A stretch of 64,000 nucleotides of DNA from Nocardia anocheti (GCF_029675105.1 NZ_JAQQFV010000005.1:532555-596554), one strand, 5' to 3'. Positions 46,376 through 58,405 are shown, counted from the stretch's first letter. Notes: generated by a model from the letters alone, not told the origin. Numbers and translations are program-made.

Positions 46376-46682
46376 GGGAGGCTCCTCGGTTCGACAGGGT
46401 GGTTCGACAGAGGCGGTGGGCGCGGGGCGCACCGTCATCGATCATGACGCGCCGAACGTCGAAAAGTCATCGCCGACAACCGTTGCACCCGCCGGACCTG
46501 CGGAGGAGGATCGAAGCCGTCCTCGGCCCGCCGTCTACGGCGCGCCGAATACGACACAGAGTAGGACCCGCGCGGAATGCTGCGGCAGCACGGTTTACGA
46601 TCACTTCAACGCATGTCCGCTGCTTGCCTCCCGAGGCAGGGTCGGCGCTGCGAGTGACGTACAGGCATCTTCAGGAGGATCA
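46376..46682 (+). other. Intergenic region upstream of ctaD
   Basis: 307 bases between the divergent VOC and ctaD genes. TACGAT at 46596-46601 is a possible -10 hexamer for ctaD, without a clear -35. AGGAGG (46672-46677) is the ctaD ribosome site. Nothing that reads as a gene, RNA or operator was found. Confidence 0.4.
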
Positions 46683-49741
<3,059 letters not shown>

Positions 49742-49822
49742 CGCCGAAACGAGACTGCCGGGACGTAGAGTGACGACGAGGTGTTCCGAGTCGTCGTCAC
49801 TGTTCGTCACTGGGAGGCTGCG

Positions 49823-50245
49823 GTGCGTAGGACCATGTTCGTACTGATCACCGTGGCGGGCCTGGGCGCACTGACGGCGGGCTGCGGTGGCGACGATCCC
49901 GAGCCCACCCAGGTGGTGTTGCCGGACTACCCACCCGCCGATCCCGCGCCGCCGGTGCTGATCGACCAGACGGTCAACGGCGGCACCGTGGTGATGCCCG
50001 TCGGCCGCCGCCTGCACGTGCGGTTACCGCAGTCACCGGACTCCACCGAGCAGTGGGCGGTGGTGAACTTCGAGGCGGGCATCCTGGTGCCCGACGGTGG
50101 TCCCCAGGCCGACGGCAATGCCACGGTCTGGCGCTATCGCACCGTCCAGCCCGGTGCCACCGCTCTCCAATACAGCTACACCCCGGCCAACAAGGCGCCG
50201 GTCCGGCCCGCTCCCGCCTTCTTCCTCGACGTCCAGGTGAGGTGA
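49823..50245 (+). CDS. Small lipoprotein, chagasin-like (I42) fold likely
   Basis: 140 residues from GTG 49823 with GGGAGG 6-7 bases upstream. Signal peptide with lipobox LTAGC. The mature part resembles inhibitor family I42 (chagasin, cysteine-protease inhibitors): VNGGTVVMPVGRRLHVRLPQ, a Trp (TEQWAVV), a middle strand WRYRTVQPGATALQYSYT, and the closing PAPAFFLDVQV. I42 proteins block papain-like proteases through three loops; the NxTxG loop is not clearly kept here, so function is uncertain. Probably a cell-surface protein. Confidence 0.55.
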   Translation: MRRTMFVLITVAGLGALTAGCGGDDPEPTQVVLPDYPPADPAPPVLIDQTVNGGTVVMPVGRRLHVRLPQSPDSTEQWAVVNFEAGILVPDGGPQADGNATVWRYRTVQPGATALQYSYTPANKAPVRPAPAFFLDVQVR

Positions 50246-50278
50246 GCGTCCGTCCGGTTCGATTACGCTGATCCGACG

Positions 50279-51043
50279 ATGAGCGACGAATCGACCGGCA
50301 CCGTGGACACCCCCGCCGACACCTTCGCGGCCCGGCACGCCGAACTCGCCCGCGGCTACGGCGGCGCGGGCGACCCCGAGGACCCGGCGCTGGTGCAGGC
50401 CATGCAGATGGTGCTGCACATCCCCAAGATCGATCCGCCCGCCCGCAGCGCCCTGCTGGCCGCCGCGGCCGCCTCGGCGCTGGCGGTGTGCCTGGACCCG
50501 CGTTCGGGACCGGGCGGGGAGTGGGAACCGCGATACCTGGCGTGGAAGCGCTCGCGGATCAGGAAGGTCGCGCGACGGGCCAGGGGCGCGCAGTGGGCGG
50601 CCGCGGGCGAGGTCGACGGGGTGACCGTCGAGGTCGACGGCGCGCAGGCCCGCGCGTTCGTGCCGGGACCGGTCGGCGCGATCGACCCGCGCGTACGCAG
50701 ACTCCAGATCGGCGGCACCGATCTCGAACACGACGAGCCCGGCCCGCCCGACCCCGCGCTGCCGGTGCTGTGGGTGAACGCGGCGCTGGAGATGTCGGTG
50801 GGCAAGGCCGCGGCGCAGGTGGGTCACGCGAGCATGCTGCTGGCCGGTGCGCTGCCCCTCGACGTCGTCGAGGACTGGGCCGCGCGCGAGTTCCGCTGCG
50901 CGGTGCGCGACGCCGATCCCGAGCGGTGGGCCCGGCTGACCGCCGAGGTGGCGGCGGGCCGCGCGGTGGCCGTGCGCGACGCCGGATTCACCGAAGTGGC
51001 ACCGGGTTCGATGACGGTGATCGCGGTGCCCGCCGGGCGTTGA
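50279..51043 (+). CDS. Peptidyl-tRNA hydrolase 2 (PTH2)-like protein
   Basis: 254 residues from ATG 50279. There is no ribosome site and a GATTACGCT box lies just upstream, so the message may be leaderless. The N-terminal ~150 residues are helical and strand-rich without known motifs. The C-terminal ~100 residues match PTH2: NAALEMSVGKAAAQVGHASM, then REFRCAVRDADPERW and VRDAGFTEVAPGSMTVIAV. PTH2 enzymes free peptides from tRNA; the long N-terminal part makes this an actinobacterial variant of unproven activity. Confidence 0.7.
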   Translation: MSDESTGTVDTPADTFAARHAELARGYGGAGDPEDPALVQAMQMVLHIPKIDPPARSALLAAAAASALAVCLDPRSGPGGEWEPRYLAWKRSRIRKVARRARGAQWAAAGEVDGVTVEVDGAQARAFVPGPVGAIDPRVRRLQIGGTDLEHDEPGPPDPALPVLWVNAALEMSVGKAAAQVGHASMLLAGALPLDVVEDWAAREFRCAVRDADPERWARLTAEVAAGRAVAVRDAGFTEVAPGSMTVIAVPAGR

Positions 51044-51143
51044 TCCGGCCGACACGCGCGTGGCGGGCTCCGCGCACCGTGTGACCCGGCCGCGCGCATC
51101 CGATCCGGGCCGGTCGTTCCGCAAAGCGGTCGGGTGGGCCAAG

Positions 51144-51983
51144 ATGGAGCGCGTGTCGCAACCCGATCCCGATCCTGATCTGCTCATCGACTTCTCCGAC
51201 GTCACCATCCGTCGCGCGGGCCGAACGCTCGTCGGCCCGGTGACCTGGCAGGTCGAGCTCGACGAACGCTGGGTGGTGCTCGGCCCCAACGGGGCGGGCA
51301 AGACCTCGCTGCTGAGAATGGCCGCCGCCGAGATCCACCCGACCTCCGGCGCGGCGAACCTGTTGGGGGAGACGCTCGGTCGCGTCGACGTCACCGAACT
51401 GCGCCCGCGCATCGGCCTGTCCTCGGCGGCGGTGGCCAGCCGCATCCCGGTGGACGAGAAGGTCAGCGACCTGGTGGTCTCGGCCGGGTACGCGGTGCTG
51501 GGCCGCTGGCGCGAGCGCTACGACAGCATCGACACCGAACGCGCGGTTGACATGCTGGAAACCCTGGGCGCCGAACACCTTTCCGACCGCACCTACGGCA
51601 CCCTGTCCGAGGGTGAGCGCAAGCGCGTGCTGATCGCGCGGGCCCTGATGACCGACCCGGAACTGCTGCTGCTCGACGAACCCGCCGCGGGCCTGGACCT
51701 GGGTGGTCGCGAGGAACTCGTCGAACGGCTGGGCAATCTGGCCGCCGACCCCGACGCGCCCGCCATGGTCCTGGTGACCCACCACGTGGAGGAGATCCCG
51801 CCGGGCTTCACCCACGCGCTGCTGCTCAAGGAGGGCGAGGTGGTGAGCCAGGGCCTGCTCGAGGACGTCGTGACCGCCGCCAACCTCAGCGCCGCCTTCA
51901 GCCAGTCCATCGCGCTGGATCGGGTCGACGGGCGCTGGTTCGCCCGCCGGGCGCGGCGCGCGGGACAGCACCGCCGGGCCTGA
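51144..51983 (+). CDS. ABC transporter ATP-binding protein (orphan ATPase)
   Basis: 279 residues from ATG 51144 (GTG 51153 also possible). Walker [13 protein letters not shown], variant signature LSEGERKRV, Walker B LLLLDEPAAGLD, switch His LVTHHVEEIP. No permease is adjacent. The gene corresponds in position to Rv3041c of M. tuberculosis, downstream of serB2. The signature SEGE instead of SGGQ is normal in this group. Substrate unknown. Confidence 0.88.
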   Translation: MERVSQPDPDPDLLIDFSDVTIRRAGRTLVGPVTWQVELDERWVVLGPNGAGKTSLLRMAAAEIHPTSGAANLLGETLGRVDVTELRPRIGLSSAAVASRIPVDEKVSDLVVSAGYAVLGRWRERYDSIDTERAVDMLETLGAEHLSDRTYGTLSEGERKRVLIARALMTDPELLLLDEPAAGLDLGGREELVERLGNLAADPDAPAMVLVTHHVEEIPPGFTHALLLKEGEVVSQGLLEDVVTAANLSAAFSQSIALDRVDGRWFARRARRAGQHRRA

Positions 51984-52049
51984 GCACGGTTCCCACTCAG
52001 CGGCGGCATCGTTTCCCTCGCGAACCAAGCGGGCGTTAGGGTGCTGGCA

Positions 52050-52073
52050 GGCCGGTGCATCGGCGCACCGGCC
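52050..52073. repeat. Perfect 9-bp stem-loop between ABC ATPase and Nudix genes
   Basis: GGCCGGTGC (52050-52058), loop ATCGGC, GCACCGGCC (52065-52073), in a 164-base gap. No T run, so it could be a Rho-type pause, a processing hairpin or part of the Nudix 5' leader. Confidence 0.45.
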
Positions 52074-52147
52074 CGAGCGCGTTCGGCGCGTCCGGGCCGC
52101 CTCCGGGCGGCTGTGGTCGCCGGGCAGCGCAGGCGGAGAGGAACGGT

Positions 52148-52954
52148 ATGAGTGAGTCCGGGGTGCCCGTGCGGGACGCGTCGACGGTGATTCTGGTGCG
52201 CGACGGCGACGCGAGCCTCGAGGTGTTCCTGCAGCAGCGGGTCAAGGGCATGGCCTTCGCGGGCGGGATGACCGTGTTCCCCGGCGGCGGGGTCGACCGC
52301 ACCGACGCCACCGCCGACATCGCCTGGGCCGGTCCCGGCCCGGACTGGTGGGCCCAGCGCTTCGGCATCGACGAACCGAGCGCGCAGGCGCTGGTCGCCG
52401 CCGCTGTGCGCGAGACGTTCGAGGAATGCGGCGTGCTGCTGGCGGGCCCGACCGCGCAGACCGTCGTCGACGATCCCACCCACTATCGCGAGGCCCGCGG
52501 CAGGCTCGAGCGCCGCGAACTCTCGCTGGCCGAGTTCCTGGCGGCCGAGGGACTCGTGCTGCGCGCCGACCTGCTGCGTCCGTGGTCCAACTGGATCACG
52601 CCGGTGGCCGAACCGCGCCGCTACGACACTCGGTTCTTCGTCGCCGTGCTGCCGCAGGGCCAGAGCGCCGACGGGGCCACCTCCGAGGCCGCCCGGGTGG
52701 CCTGGGCGAGCCCGCGCGACGCGCTGGCGAGCTGGAAGGCGGGCCAGCACGTGCTGCTGCCGCCCACCTGGTCGCAGCTCGACGCGCTGTGCGGATTCGC
52801 CGACACCGCCGCCGTGCTCGCCGCCGAGCGGCCGATCACCCCGATCATGCCCACCTACACGCCCACCGGCGACGGTCCGCCGCTCACCGACTTCCCCGAC
52901 AACGGCCGGTATTTCGCGGAGCTGCCGCAGCTGGGTGCACTGGGCGGCCGGTAG
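52148..52954 (+). CDS. Nudix hydrolase with split Nudix box
   Basis: 268 residues from ATG 52148. Starts with VRDASTVILVRDGDASLEVF. The Nudix box is split: GGMTVFPGGGVDRTD is followed, about 35 residues later, by VRETFEECGVLL, as in NUDT19-type enzymes that cleave CoA derivatives or nucleoside diphosphates. The C-terminus is specific to this group (SNWITPVAEPRRYDTRFF). Its stop is 9 bases before the crotonase start, so co-transcribed, which supports a link to acyl-CoA metabolism (inference). Confidence 0.85.
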   Translation: MSESGVPVRDASTVILVRDGDASLEVFLQQRVKGMAFAGGMTVFPGGGVDRTDATADIAWAGPGPDWWAQRFGIDEPSAQALVAAAVRETFEECGVLLAGPTAQTVVDDPTHYREARGRLERRELSLAEFLAAEGLVLRADLLRPWSNWITPVAEPRRYDTRFFVAVLPQGQSADGATSEAARVAWASPRDALASWKAGQHVLLPPTWSQLDALCGFADTAAVLAAERPITPIMPTYTPTGDGPPLTDFPDNGRYFAELPQLGALGGR

Positions 52955-52963
52955 GTTGACGGC

Positions 52964-53740
52964 ATGGCCGAATTCGTCACCCTCGAGCTGCCCGCCGAGC
53001 CGTCCGCTCGCGGCGTCGCGCTGCTGCGCATCGATCGTCCGCCGCTGAACCTCGTCGACGCCCAGCTGGCCAGGGAGGTGGCCGCCGCCGCGGCGACCGT
53101 CGCCGGGCACCCCGGGGTGGCCGCGCTCATCGTCTCCGGTGACGAGCGGGTCTTCAGCGCGGGCGACGAGATGCGCGAACTCGCCGAGCTCGACTCCGGC
53201 CAGGCCGCCGCCATGGCCGCCGATCTGCAGCGCGCGCTGGGCTGCCTGACCCGGGTGCCGCAGCCCACCGTCGCCGCGATCACCGGCTACTGCCTCGGTG
53301 CCGGGCTGGAGCTGGCGCTGGGCGCCGACCACCGGATCATCGGCGACAACGTCAAGCTCGGGCTGCCGCAGATCAAGGCGGGCCTGATCCCACTGTCGGG
53401 CATCCGCCGACTCACCCAGCTGATCGGCGCGAGCCGCGCGAAGGACCTCGTCTACACCGGCCGTTTCGTCGACGCCGAGGAAGCCGCCGCGCTCGGCCTG
53501 GTCGACGAGGTCGTGGCCCCCGACGACGTGCTCTCCGCCGCCCGCCGCTGGGCCGAGCAGTTCGTCACCGCCGCTCCCCGCGCCCTCGCGGCCGCCAAGG
53601 CGGTCTTCGAGGCGGGCCCGCACGGCCACTCCGCCGCGGTCACCGAATGGTCGGCCCTGTTCGACACCGACGACGCCCGCACCGGCACCCGCGCCTTCGC
53701 CGCCGAGGGCCCCGACAGCGCCGTTTTCACCGGACATTGA
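52964..53740 (+). CDS. Enoyl-CoA hydratase/isomerase family protein (crotonase)
   Basis: 258 residues from ATG 52964. Crotonase fold with CoA oxyanion positions in VFSAGDEMREL and AAITGYCLGAGLELALGAD. The first catalytic Glu (LELALGAD) is kept, but the second (the PE of the FGxPE motif) is Gln: KLGLPQIKAGLIP. Hydratases need both, so this enzyme may be an isomerase, a weak hydratase or another crotonase. The glycine loop before RRL is also changed (LSGIRRL). The position equals EchA17 (Rv3039c) in M. tuberculosis. Confidence 0.85.
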   Translation: MAEFVTLELPAEPSARGVALLRIDRPPLNLVDAQLAREVAAAAATVAGHPGVAALIVSGDERVFSAGDEMRELAELDSGQAAAMAADLQRALGCLTRVPQPTVAAITGYCLGAGLELALGADHRIIGDNVKLGLPQIKAGLIPLSGIRRLTQLIGASRAKDLVYTGRFVDAEEAAALGLVDEVVAPDDVLSAARRWAEQFVTAAPRALAAAKAVFEAGPHGHSAAVTEWSALFDTDDARTGTRAFAAEGPDSAVFTGH

Positions 53741-53828
53741 GCGCGGTCCCGGTCGTTCGACCAGGTGGAACGGCCGGAAACAAGACCGCCCACCACGTGC
53801 TGAGGGTCTCCTATTACGCTGTCGTGTT

Positions 53829-54806
53829 ATGACGGTTCACCCCGACGACCCCGCGCCGAACCCGCATGCCACCGAGGCCGAGGTCGAAGCAGCGCTGAAG
53901 GACACCAAGCTCGCCCAGGTCCTGTATCACGACTGGGAAGCGGAGACCTATGACGACAAGTGGTCGATCTCCTATGACGAGCGCTGTATCGCGTACGCGC
54001 GCGGCCGGTTCGACCTCGCCGTGGGCGACGCGCCGCTGCCCTACGAGCGGGCGCTCGAGCTCGGCTGCGGCACCGGCTTCTTCCTGCTGAACCTCATGCA
54101 GGGCGGCGTGGCGAAGTCGGGTTCGGTCACCGACCTCTCGCCCGGCATGGTCAAGGTGGCGCTGCGCAACGCCGAGAACCTCGGCCTGGACGTGGACGGC
54201 CGCGTCGCCGACGCCGAGACCATCCCCTACGACGACGACACCTTCGACCTGGTGTGCGGCCACGCTGTGCTGCATCACATCCCCGACGTGGAGCTGGCGC
54301 TCAAGGAGTGCCTGCGCGTGCTCAAGCCGGGCGGCCGTTTCGTCTTCGCCGGTGAACCGACCACCGTCGGCAATTTCTACGCCCGCAAGCTGGGCCAGGT
54401 CACCTGGAAGGTGACCACCGAGGTCACCAAGCTGCCGTTCCTGTCCGGCTGGCGCCGTCCACAGACCGAGCTGGACGAGTCCTCGCGCGCCGCCGCGCTC
54501 GAGGCCGTCGTCGACCTGCACACCTTCGATCCCAGCGATCTGGAGAAGATGGCGAAGTCGGCCGGTGCCGTGGACGTCAAGGCCACCACCGAGGAATTCG
54601 CCGCCGCCCTGTGGGGCTGGCCGGTGCGCACCTTCGAGGCCGCCGTGCCCGACGAGAAGCTCACCATCGGCTACCGCATGGCGCAGTACCGCGCCTGGCT
54701 GGGCCTGAGCTGGCTCGACGAGAACGTGCTGCGCAAGGTCGTGCCCCGCGAGTTCTTCTACAACGCGATGATCACCGGCGTGAAGCCGGGCGCCGCGCAG
54801 AAGTAG
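53829..54806 (+). CDS. Class I SAM-dependent methyltransferase
   Basis: 325 residues from ATG 53829; TATTAC lies about 15 bases upstream and there is no ribosome site, so probably leaderless. Rossmann core with SAM-binding LELGCGTGFF, acidic post-I region VTDLSPGMVKVA, VADAETIPYDDDTFDLV and LHHIPDVELALKECLRVLKPGGRF, as in UbiE/Coq5-like enzymes. A C-terminal ~130-residue extension (WKVTTEVTKLPFLSGWRRPQ; WLGLSWLDENVLRKV) is typical of the Rv3038c group. Substrate unknown. Directly abuts the next methyltransferase. Confidence 0.88.
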   Translation: MTVHPDDPAPNPHATEAEVEAALKDTKLAQVLYHDWEAETYDDKWSISYDERCIAYARGRFDLAVGDAPLPYERALELGCGTGFFLLNLMQGGVAKSGSVTDLSPGMVKVALRNAENLGLDVDGRVADAETIPYDDDTFDLVCGHAVLHHIPDVELALKECLRVLKPGGRFVFAGEPTTVGNFYARKLGQVTWKVTTEVTKLPFLSGWRRPQTELDESSRAAALEAVVDLHTFDPSDLEKMAKSAGAVDVKATTEEFAAALWGWPVRTFEAAVPDEKLTIGYRMAQYRAWLGLSWLDENVLRKVVPREFFYNAMITGVKPGAAQK

Positions 54807-56201
54807 GTGGGGTACCGCTTCGGCCGCGACGACATCGCCTTTCTCGGCGGCGCGGCAGGTCGTGCCGCGCTGGCCGAGGTCGACCGGCTGGAGCTGACCC
54901 CCGCGACGCACCTGCGCGATATCGAGCAGGTGCGCCGCACCCACGGCGACCACACCGCCGCCCTCATCGAGACGGTGCGGTTGCGGCGCAAGGCCGCGGG
55001 GAAGCTGCCCGATTCGGCCGGGTGGTTGTTCACCGACGACGCGTTGCAGCAGGCCACGCCCGCGCTGGTCGCCCGGCATCGGGCGCAGCGGCTGGCCGGT
55101 CGCGCGGTGCATGATGTCACCTGCTCGATCGGTGCGGAACTGGCCGAATTGGCGCGGACCTGCCCGAATGTCATCGGCAGCGATCTCGACGAGATCCGCC
55201 TCGCCATCGCCGCCCACAATCTCGGTGTCGCGCCGGTGCTGGCGGCCGATCCCGGCGGGCTGCCGCACGGCCTCGCCCCTGGTTCTCCGGCCGACTCGCC
55301 GGACCCGCGCGTGTCCACCGCTGCCCGCGCCTCGGCTGGCTCCGTGCCCGGCGCCCTCGCTGCCGACGACCATCCCGATGCGGTGCCCGGCGCCGTCGCT
55401 GCCGACGACGACCCCGCGCCCGATGCCGTGTGCGGCGCCGTGTACCGCCACGGGACCATCGTGCTGGCCAGGGCCGACGCGCTCACCCCGACCTCCCGCG
55501 ACACCGTGATCATCGCCGATCCGGCTCGGCGCGCCGATGGCCGCCGCACCTACGATCCGGCCAAACTCCAGCCCCCGCTGCCCGATCTCCTCGCCGCCTA
55601 CGCCGGCCGCGATATCGCCGTGAAGTCCGCGCCCGGACTGGATTTCGACCGGCTCGGCTGGTCCGGAGAGATCGAGGTCGTCTCCCTCGACGGGTCGGTG
55701 CGCGAAGCGTGCCTGTGGTCGCCTGGACTGGCCGAACCGGGTGTCACCCGCCGCGCCACCGTCCTCGACTCCCGGGGCGGCGCGACCACTCTCACCGACG
55801 CCGACCCCGACGACATCCCCGACCGTGCTCCCGGCGACTGGATCATCGACCCCGACGGCGCGATCGTGCGTGCGGGCCTGGTCCGTCACTACGCCGCGAA
55901 ACACGGCCTCTGGCAACTGGACCCACAGATCGCCTACCTCACCGGCGACACCGTCCCACCCGGCGTCCGCGGCTTCCACATCGAAGACCGCTTCGAACTC
56001 CGCGAGAAGACCCTCCGCCAGGAACTGTCCCGCCGCGACTGCGGCTCCCTCGAGATTCTCGTCCGCGGCATCGACCTCGACCCCGACGCCCTCCGCAAGA
56101 AGCTCAAACTCCGCGGCTCCCGCCCTTACACCCTGGTGATCACCCGCATCGGCCGCACGGGCGTCGTCTTCCTCTGCACAGCCAGCGGTGCACGTCCCTG
56201 A
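54807..56201 (+). CDS. Methyltransferase with THUMP-like C-terminal domain
   Basis: 464 residues from GTG 54807, the base after the previous TAG, so translation is coupled. The SAM region reads VHDVTCSIGAELAEL then VIGSDLDEIRLAIAAHN. The last ~75 residues (ELSRRDCGSLEILVRG; KLKLRGSRPYTLVITR) form a THUMP-like domain, suggesting an RNA substrate. Between about 165 and 210 is an unusual insert of low-complexity repeats (SPADSPDPRV; PGALAADDHPDAV and PGAVAADDDPAPDAV), a near-duplicate in the DNA at 55345-55440. Corresponds in position to Rv3037c. Confidence 0.8.
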   Translation: MGYRFGRDDIAFLGGAAGRAALAEVDRLELTPATHLRDIEQVRRTHGDHTAALIETVRLRRKAAGKLPDSAGWLFTDDALQQATPALVARHRAQRLAGRAVHDVTCSIGAELAELARTCPNVIGSDLDEIRLAIAAHNLGVAPVLAADPGGLPHGLAPGSPADSPDPRVSTAARASAGSVPGALAADDHPDAVPGAVAADDDPAPDAVCGAVYRHGTIVLARADALTPTSRDTVIIADPARRADGRRTYDPAKLQPPLPDLLAAYAGRDIAVKSAPGLDFDRLGWSGEIEVVSLDGSVREACLWSPGLAEPGVTRRATVLDSRGGATTLTDADPDDIPDRAPGDWIIDPDGAIVRAGLVRHYAAKHGLWQLDPQIAYLTGDTVPPGVRGFHIEDRFELREKTLRQELSRRDCGSLEILVRGIDLDPDALRKKLKLRGSRPYTLVITRIGRTGVVFLCTASGARP

Positions 56202-56231
56202 CGACACCGCCTCACCTGTGGTCAGCGACGA

Positions 56232-56753
56232 TCAGGTCCTCGGCGCGGCCACCCCACGCCCGACCAGCAACAGCGCTCCAGCGGCCAGCGTGGCGAGGGT
56301 GACGAACCCGCCCAGCAGCGGCCCATTCATGGCATGGTCCGGCGTCAGGCGGTCGATCATCGACCATCCGGTCACCGTGGCCGAACCGCTGAGCAGTCCG
56401 GACACGAAGACGCCAACCGTCGCGGCGGTGAGCACGGTCCGCTTGACCGCCGCCACGCCGACGACGCCGGAAGCGAGGCCGATTACCCCGCCCAGCAGGT
56501 AGAGCACCACCGCCGCCACCGCGGTTCCTCTGGACGTGAAGCCGACCGCGGGGTCGGCGAGATCGCCCAGGGACAGGGACCCGGCGATGATATCGACCCA
56601 CGGAGCGGTGATCGTCACGAACGCGAGTGCGCCACTCGCGATCGCGACACCTCCGCCCCACCTGGCGAGGCTCGGCTGCTCGTTCGCGCGCGCGACGAGT
56701 CCGTTCCGCGAAGCTGTGGATGGGTGCGGTGTCTGGTACCCGGAATCGGTCAT
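56232..56753 (-). CDS. Four-TM membrane protein of unknown function
   Basis: 173 residues from ATG 56753. Polar N-terminus (about 1-30), then four hydrophobic segments (VAIASGALAFVTITAPWVD; VVLYLLGGVIGLASGVVGVA; VLTAATVGVFVSGLLSGSA; GGFVTLATLAAGALLLVGR). Between the first and second segments is a short external loop (SLSLGDLADPAVGFTS). No family recognised. Confidence 0.65.
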   Translation of the reverse strand: MTDSGYQTPHPSTASRNGLVARANEQPSLARWGGGVAIASGALAFVTITAPWVDIIAGSLSLGDLADPAVGFTSRGTAVAAVVLYLLGGVIGLASGVVGVAAVKRTVLTAATVGVFVSGLLSGSATVTGWSMIDRLTPDHAMNGPLLGGFVTLATLAAGALLLVGRGVAAPRT

Positions 56754-56912
56754 CGCCTACTTCTCTCACTCGCTGATGCGCGACGAGGACCGAGTCTAGA
56801 ACCGCCGCGCCCCACCGCGTCGAGGAAGCGAAGTGGTCTGTTCTCGAGCGGATCTCGCGGCCGGATCGGCGGCCTGAGCGCCGCCTCCGGTGGGCGGAGG
56901 CGGCGGCGGGGA

Positions 56913-57314
56913 TCAGTCGACGGCGGTGGCCTCGAGTTCGATCAGCTGGCCGGGGACGGCCAGGCGGGTGACCCCGAGCATGGTGGTGGACGGGGCCGCG
57001 CCCACCGCGCCCAGGCGGGCGGCCAGGACGCCGTAGTGCTGGAAGAGCAGGTCGACGTCGGTGGTGTAGACGTTGAGACGGACGACGTTCGTCAGCGTCA
57101 TCCCGGCCTCGGTGAGGACGGCTTCGACATTGTCGAGGCTCAGTGCCAGCTGGGCGGCGAGGTCGTCGGGGTGCTCGGGCTTGCCCTCGGCGTTCATGGC
57201 CGTCTGTCCCGAGCAGTACAGGGTGCGGGTCGCCCCGGTGACGAGCTCGCCCTGGTTGAACCCCAGCTCGAGCGACCAGTCCACAGGGTTGACGGCCGTA
57301 CGTTGCGCTGCCAC
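56913..57314 (-). CDS. RidA-like (YjgF/YER057c) protein, active-site Arg absent
   Basis: 133 residues from GTG 57314, chosen for GGAG 5-8 bases upstream and the usual family length; an ATG at 57365 would eat into the divergent promoter. RidA fold: TRTLYCSGQTAMNAEGKP, VLTEAGMTLTNVVRLNVYTT, PGQLIELEATAVD. True RidA imine deaminases have an Arg in the P-x-R stretch; here it reads PSTTMLGV, so it belongs to another Rid subgroup and may not deaminate imines. Divergent from the WYL regulator, with a palindrome between. Confidence 0.8.
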   Translation of the reverse strand: MAAQRTAVNPVDWSLELGFNQGELVTGATRTLYCSGQTAMNAEGKPEHPDDLAAQLALSLDNVEAVLTEAGMTLTNVVRLNVYTTDVDLLFQHYGVLAARLGAVGAAPSTTMLGVTRLAVPGQLIELEATAVD

Positions 57315-57379
57315 ATCAGCTCCATTCGATTCGGTGACCGACGTCCCTCGACGTCGTGGGAGCAAGCCTCACAGCGAAT

Positions 57380-57398
57380 CACGACATCTTGTGTCGTG
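57380..57398. promoter_or_regulatory. Palindrome between RidA-like and WYL-regulator genes
   Basis: CACGACA (57380-57386), TCTTG, TGTCGTG (57392-57398): perfect 7-bp arms, 24 bases before the regulator's GTG and 66 before the RidA-like start. A likely operator for the WYL protein. Confidence 0.6.
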
Positions 57399-57421
57399 TA
57401 TTCGGTGCTAGTTTTTCCGAT

Positions 57422-58405
57422 GTGCGCGCGGACAGATTGGTGGCGCTGGTGCTGCTGCTGCGCCGGCGCGGCAGGCTGACAGCGGCCGAGCTGGCCGCCG
57501 AACTGGAGGTGTCGACGCGCACCGTCCTGCGCGATATCGAGGCGCTGTCGACGGCCGGGGTGCCCGTCTACACCGAACGCGGCAGGCACGGCGGTTTCGC
57601 CCTGCTGCCGGGTTTCCGCACCGAACTCACCGGCCTCAACCACGACGAGGCCCTGGCCCTGCTGATCGCCGGATCACGCCGGGGCGCCCAGGCTTTCGGG
57701 CTCGGCTCGGCGCTGGCCTCGGCCATGCTCAAGGTGGTCGACGCGCTGCCCGAGAGCTATCGCGACACCGCAACCGATGTGGCCGAACGGCTGCTCATCG
57801 AACCCGAGGCGGATCTGCTCGCCCGCAGGCAGGTCGTCGAGGAGGTGCCTGTCGCGATCCTGGCCGAGATCCGGCGCGCGGTCCTGGCCGGTCACAAGCT
57901 GCGCATCCACTACGCGGCTGTCGACCAGCCGCCGCGGTGGCGCACCGTCGACCCGATCGGCCTGGTTGTCGTCCGCGACCAGGGCTACCTGCTGGCCACC
58001 CGATCCGGCGAGGACCGTACCTACCGCCTGGCCCGGGTGCATGCCGCCGAGGAACTGGCGGAACCGGCCCAGCGCCCTGCCCGCGTCGACCTGGACCGCG
58101 CCTGGCAGGACCGCAGCACCCGCTTCCGCGCCGGTGGCGCGCAGCTCACCGTCGAACTCCTGCTCGCCCCCGCGCGCCGCGAGGAACTCGTCGGCACCGC
58201 ACTGGCCGTGCTCGCCGAAGAACCCACCCCCGACGGCCTGCTGCGCCTCGAGGTCGCCTTCCAGGACGCCCGGCACGCCGAATGGGCCCTGTGGCAGCTC
58301 GGCACCGCCGCCGAAGCCCTGTCCCCACCGACCCTGCGCACCGCCCTGCGCGACCGCGCCATCGCCTTCGCCACCCACTACGACACTCCGAAAGGCCCCC
58401 GATGA
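57422..58405 (+). CDS. YafY-type HTH-WYL transcriptional regulator
   Basis: 327 residues from GTG 57422. N-terminal winged helix (RLVALVLLLRRRGRLTAAEL, then EVSTRTVLRDIEAL, about 4-55). WYL domain at about 150-225 (LRIHYAAV...RTVDPIGLVVVRDQGYLLAT). C-terminal WCX-type domain (VELLLAPARREELVG...PDGLLRLEVAF). WYL regulators bind nucleotides or small nucleic acids and respond to stress or damage. Probably controls the divergent RidA-like gene, itself, and the overlapping small gene downstream. Confidence 0.88.
   Translation: MRADRLVALVLLLRRRGRLTAAELAAELEVSTRTVLRDIEALSTAGVPVYTERGRHGGFALLPGFRTELTGLNHDEALALLIAGSRRGAQAFGLGSALASAMLKVVDALPESYRDTATDVAERLLIEPEADLLARRQVVEEVPVAILAEIRRAVLAGHKLRIHYAAVDQPPRWRTVDPIGLVVVRDQGYLLATRSGEDRTYRLARVHAAEELAEPAQRPARVDLDRAWQDRSTRFRAGGAQLTVELLLAPARREELVGTALAVLAEEPTPDGLLRLEVAFQDARHAEWALWQLGTAAEALSPPTLRTALRDRAIAFATHYDTPKGPR

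Noticed and set aside
46376..46682. Small gene upstream of ctaD
   Set aside because: Open frames there lack ribosome sites and continue into the ctaD frame only by chance; GTG 46683 with AGGAGG is clear.
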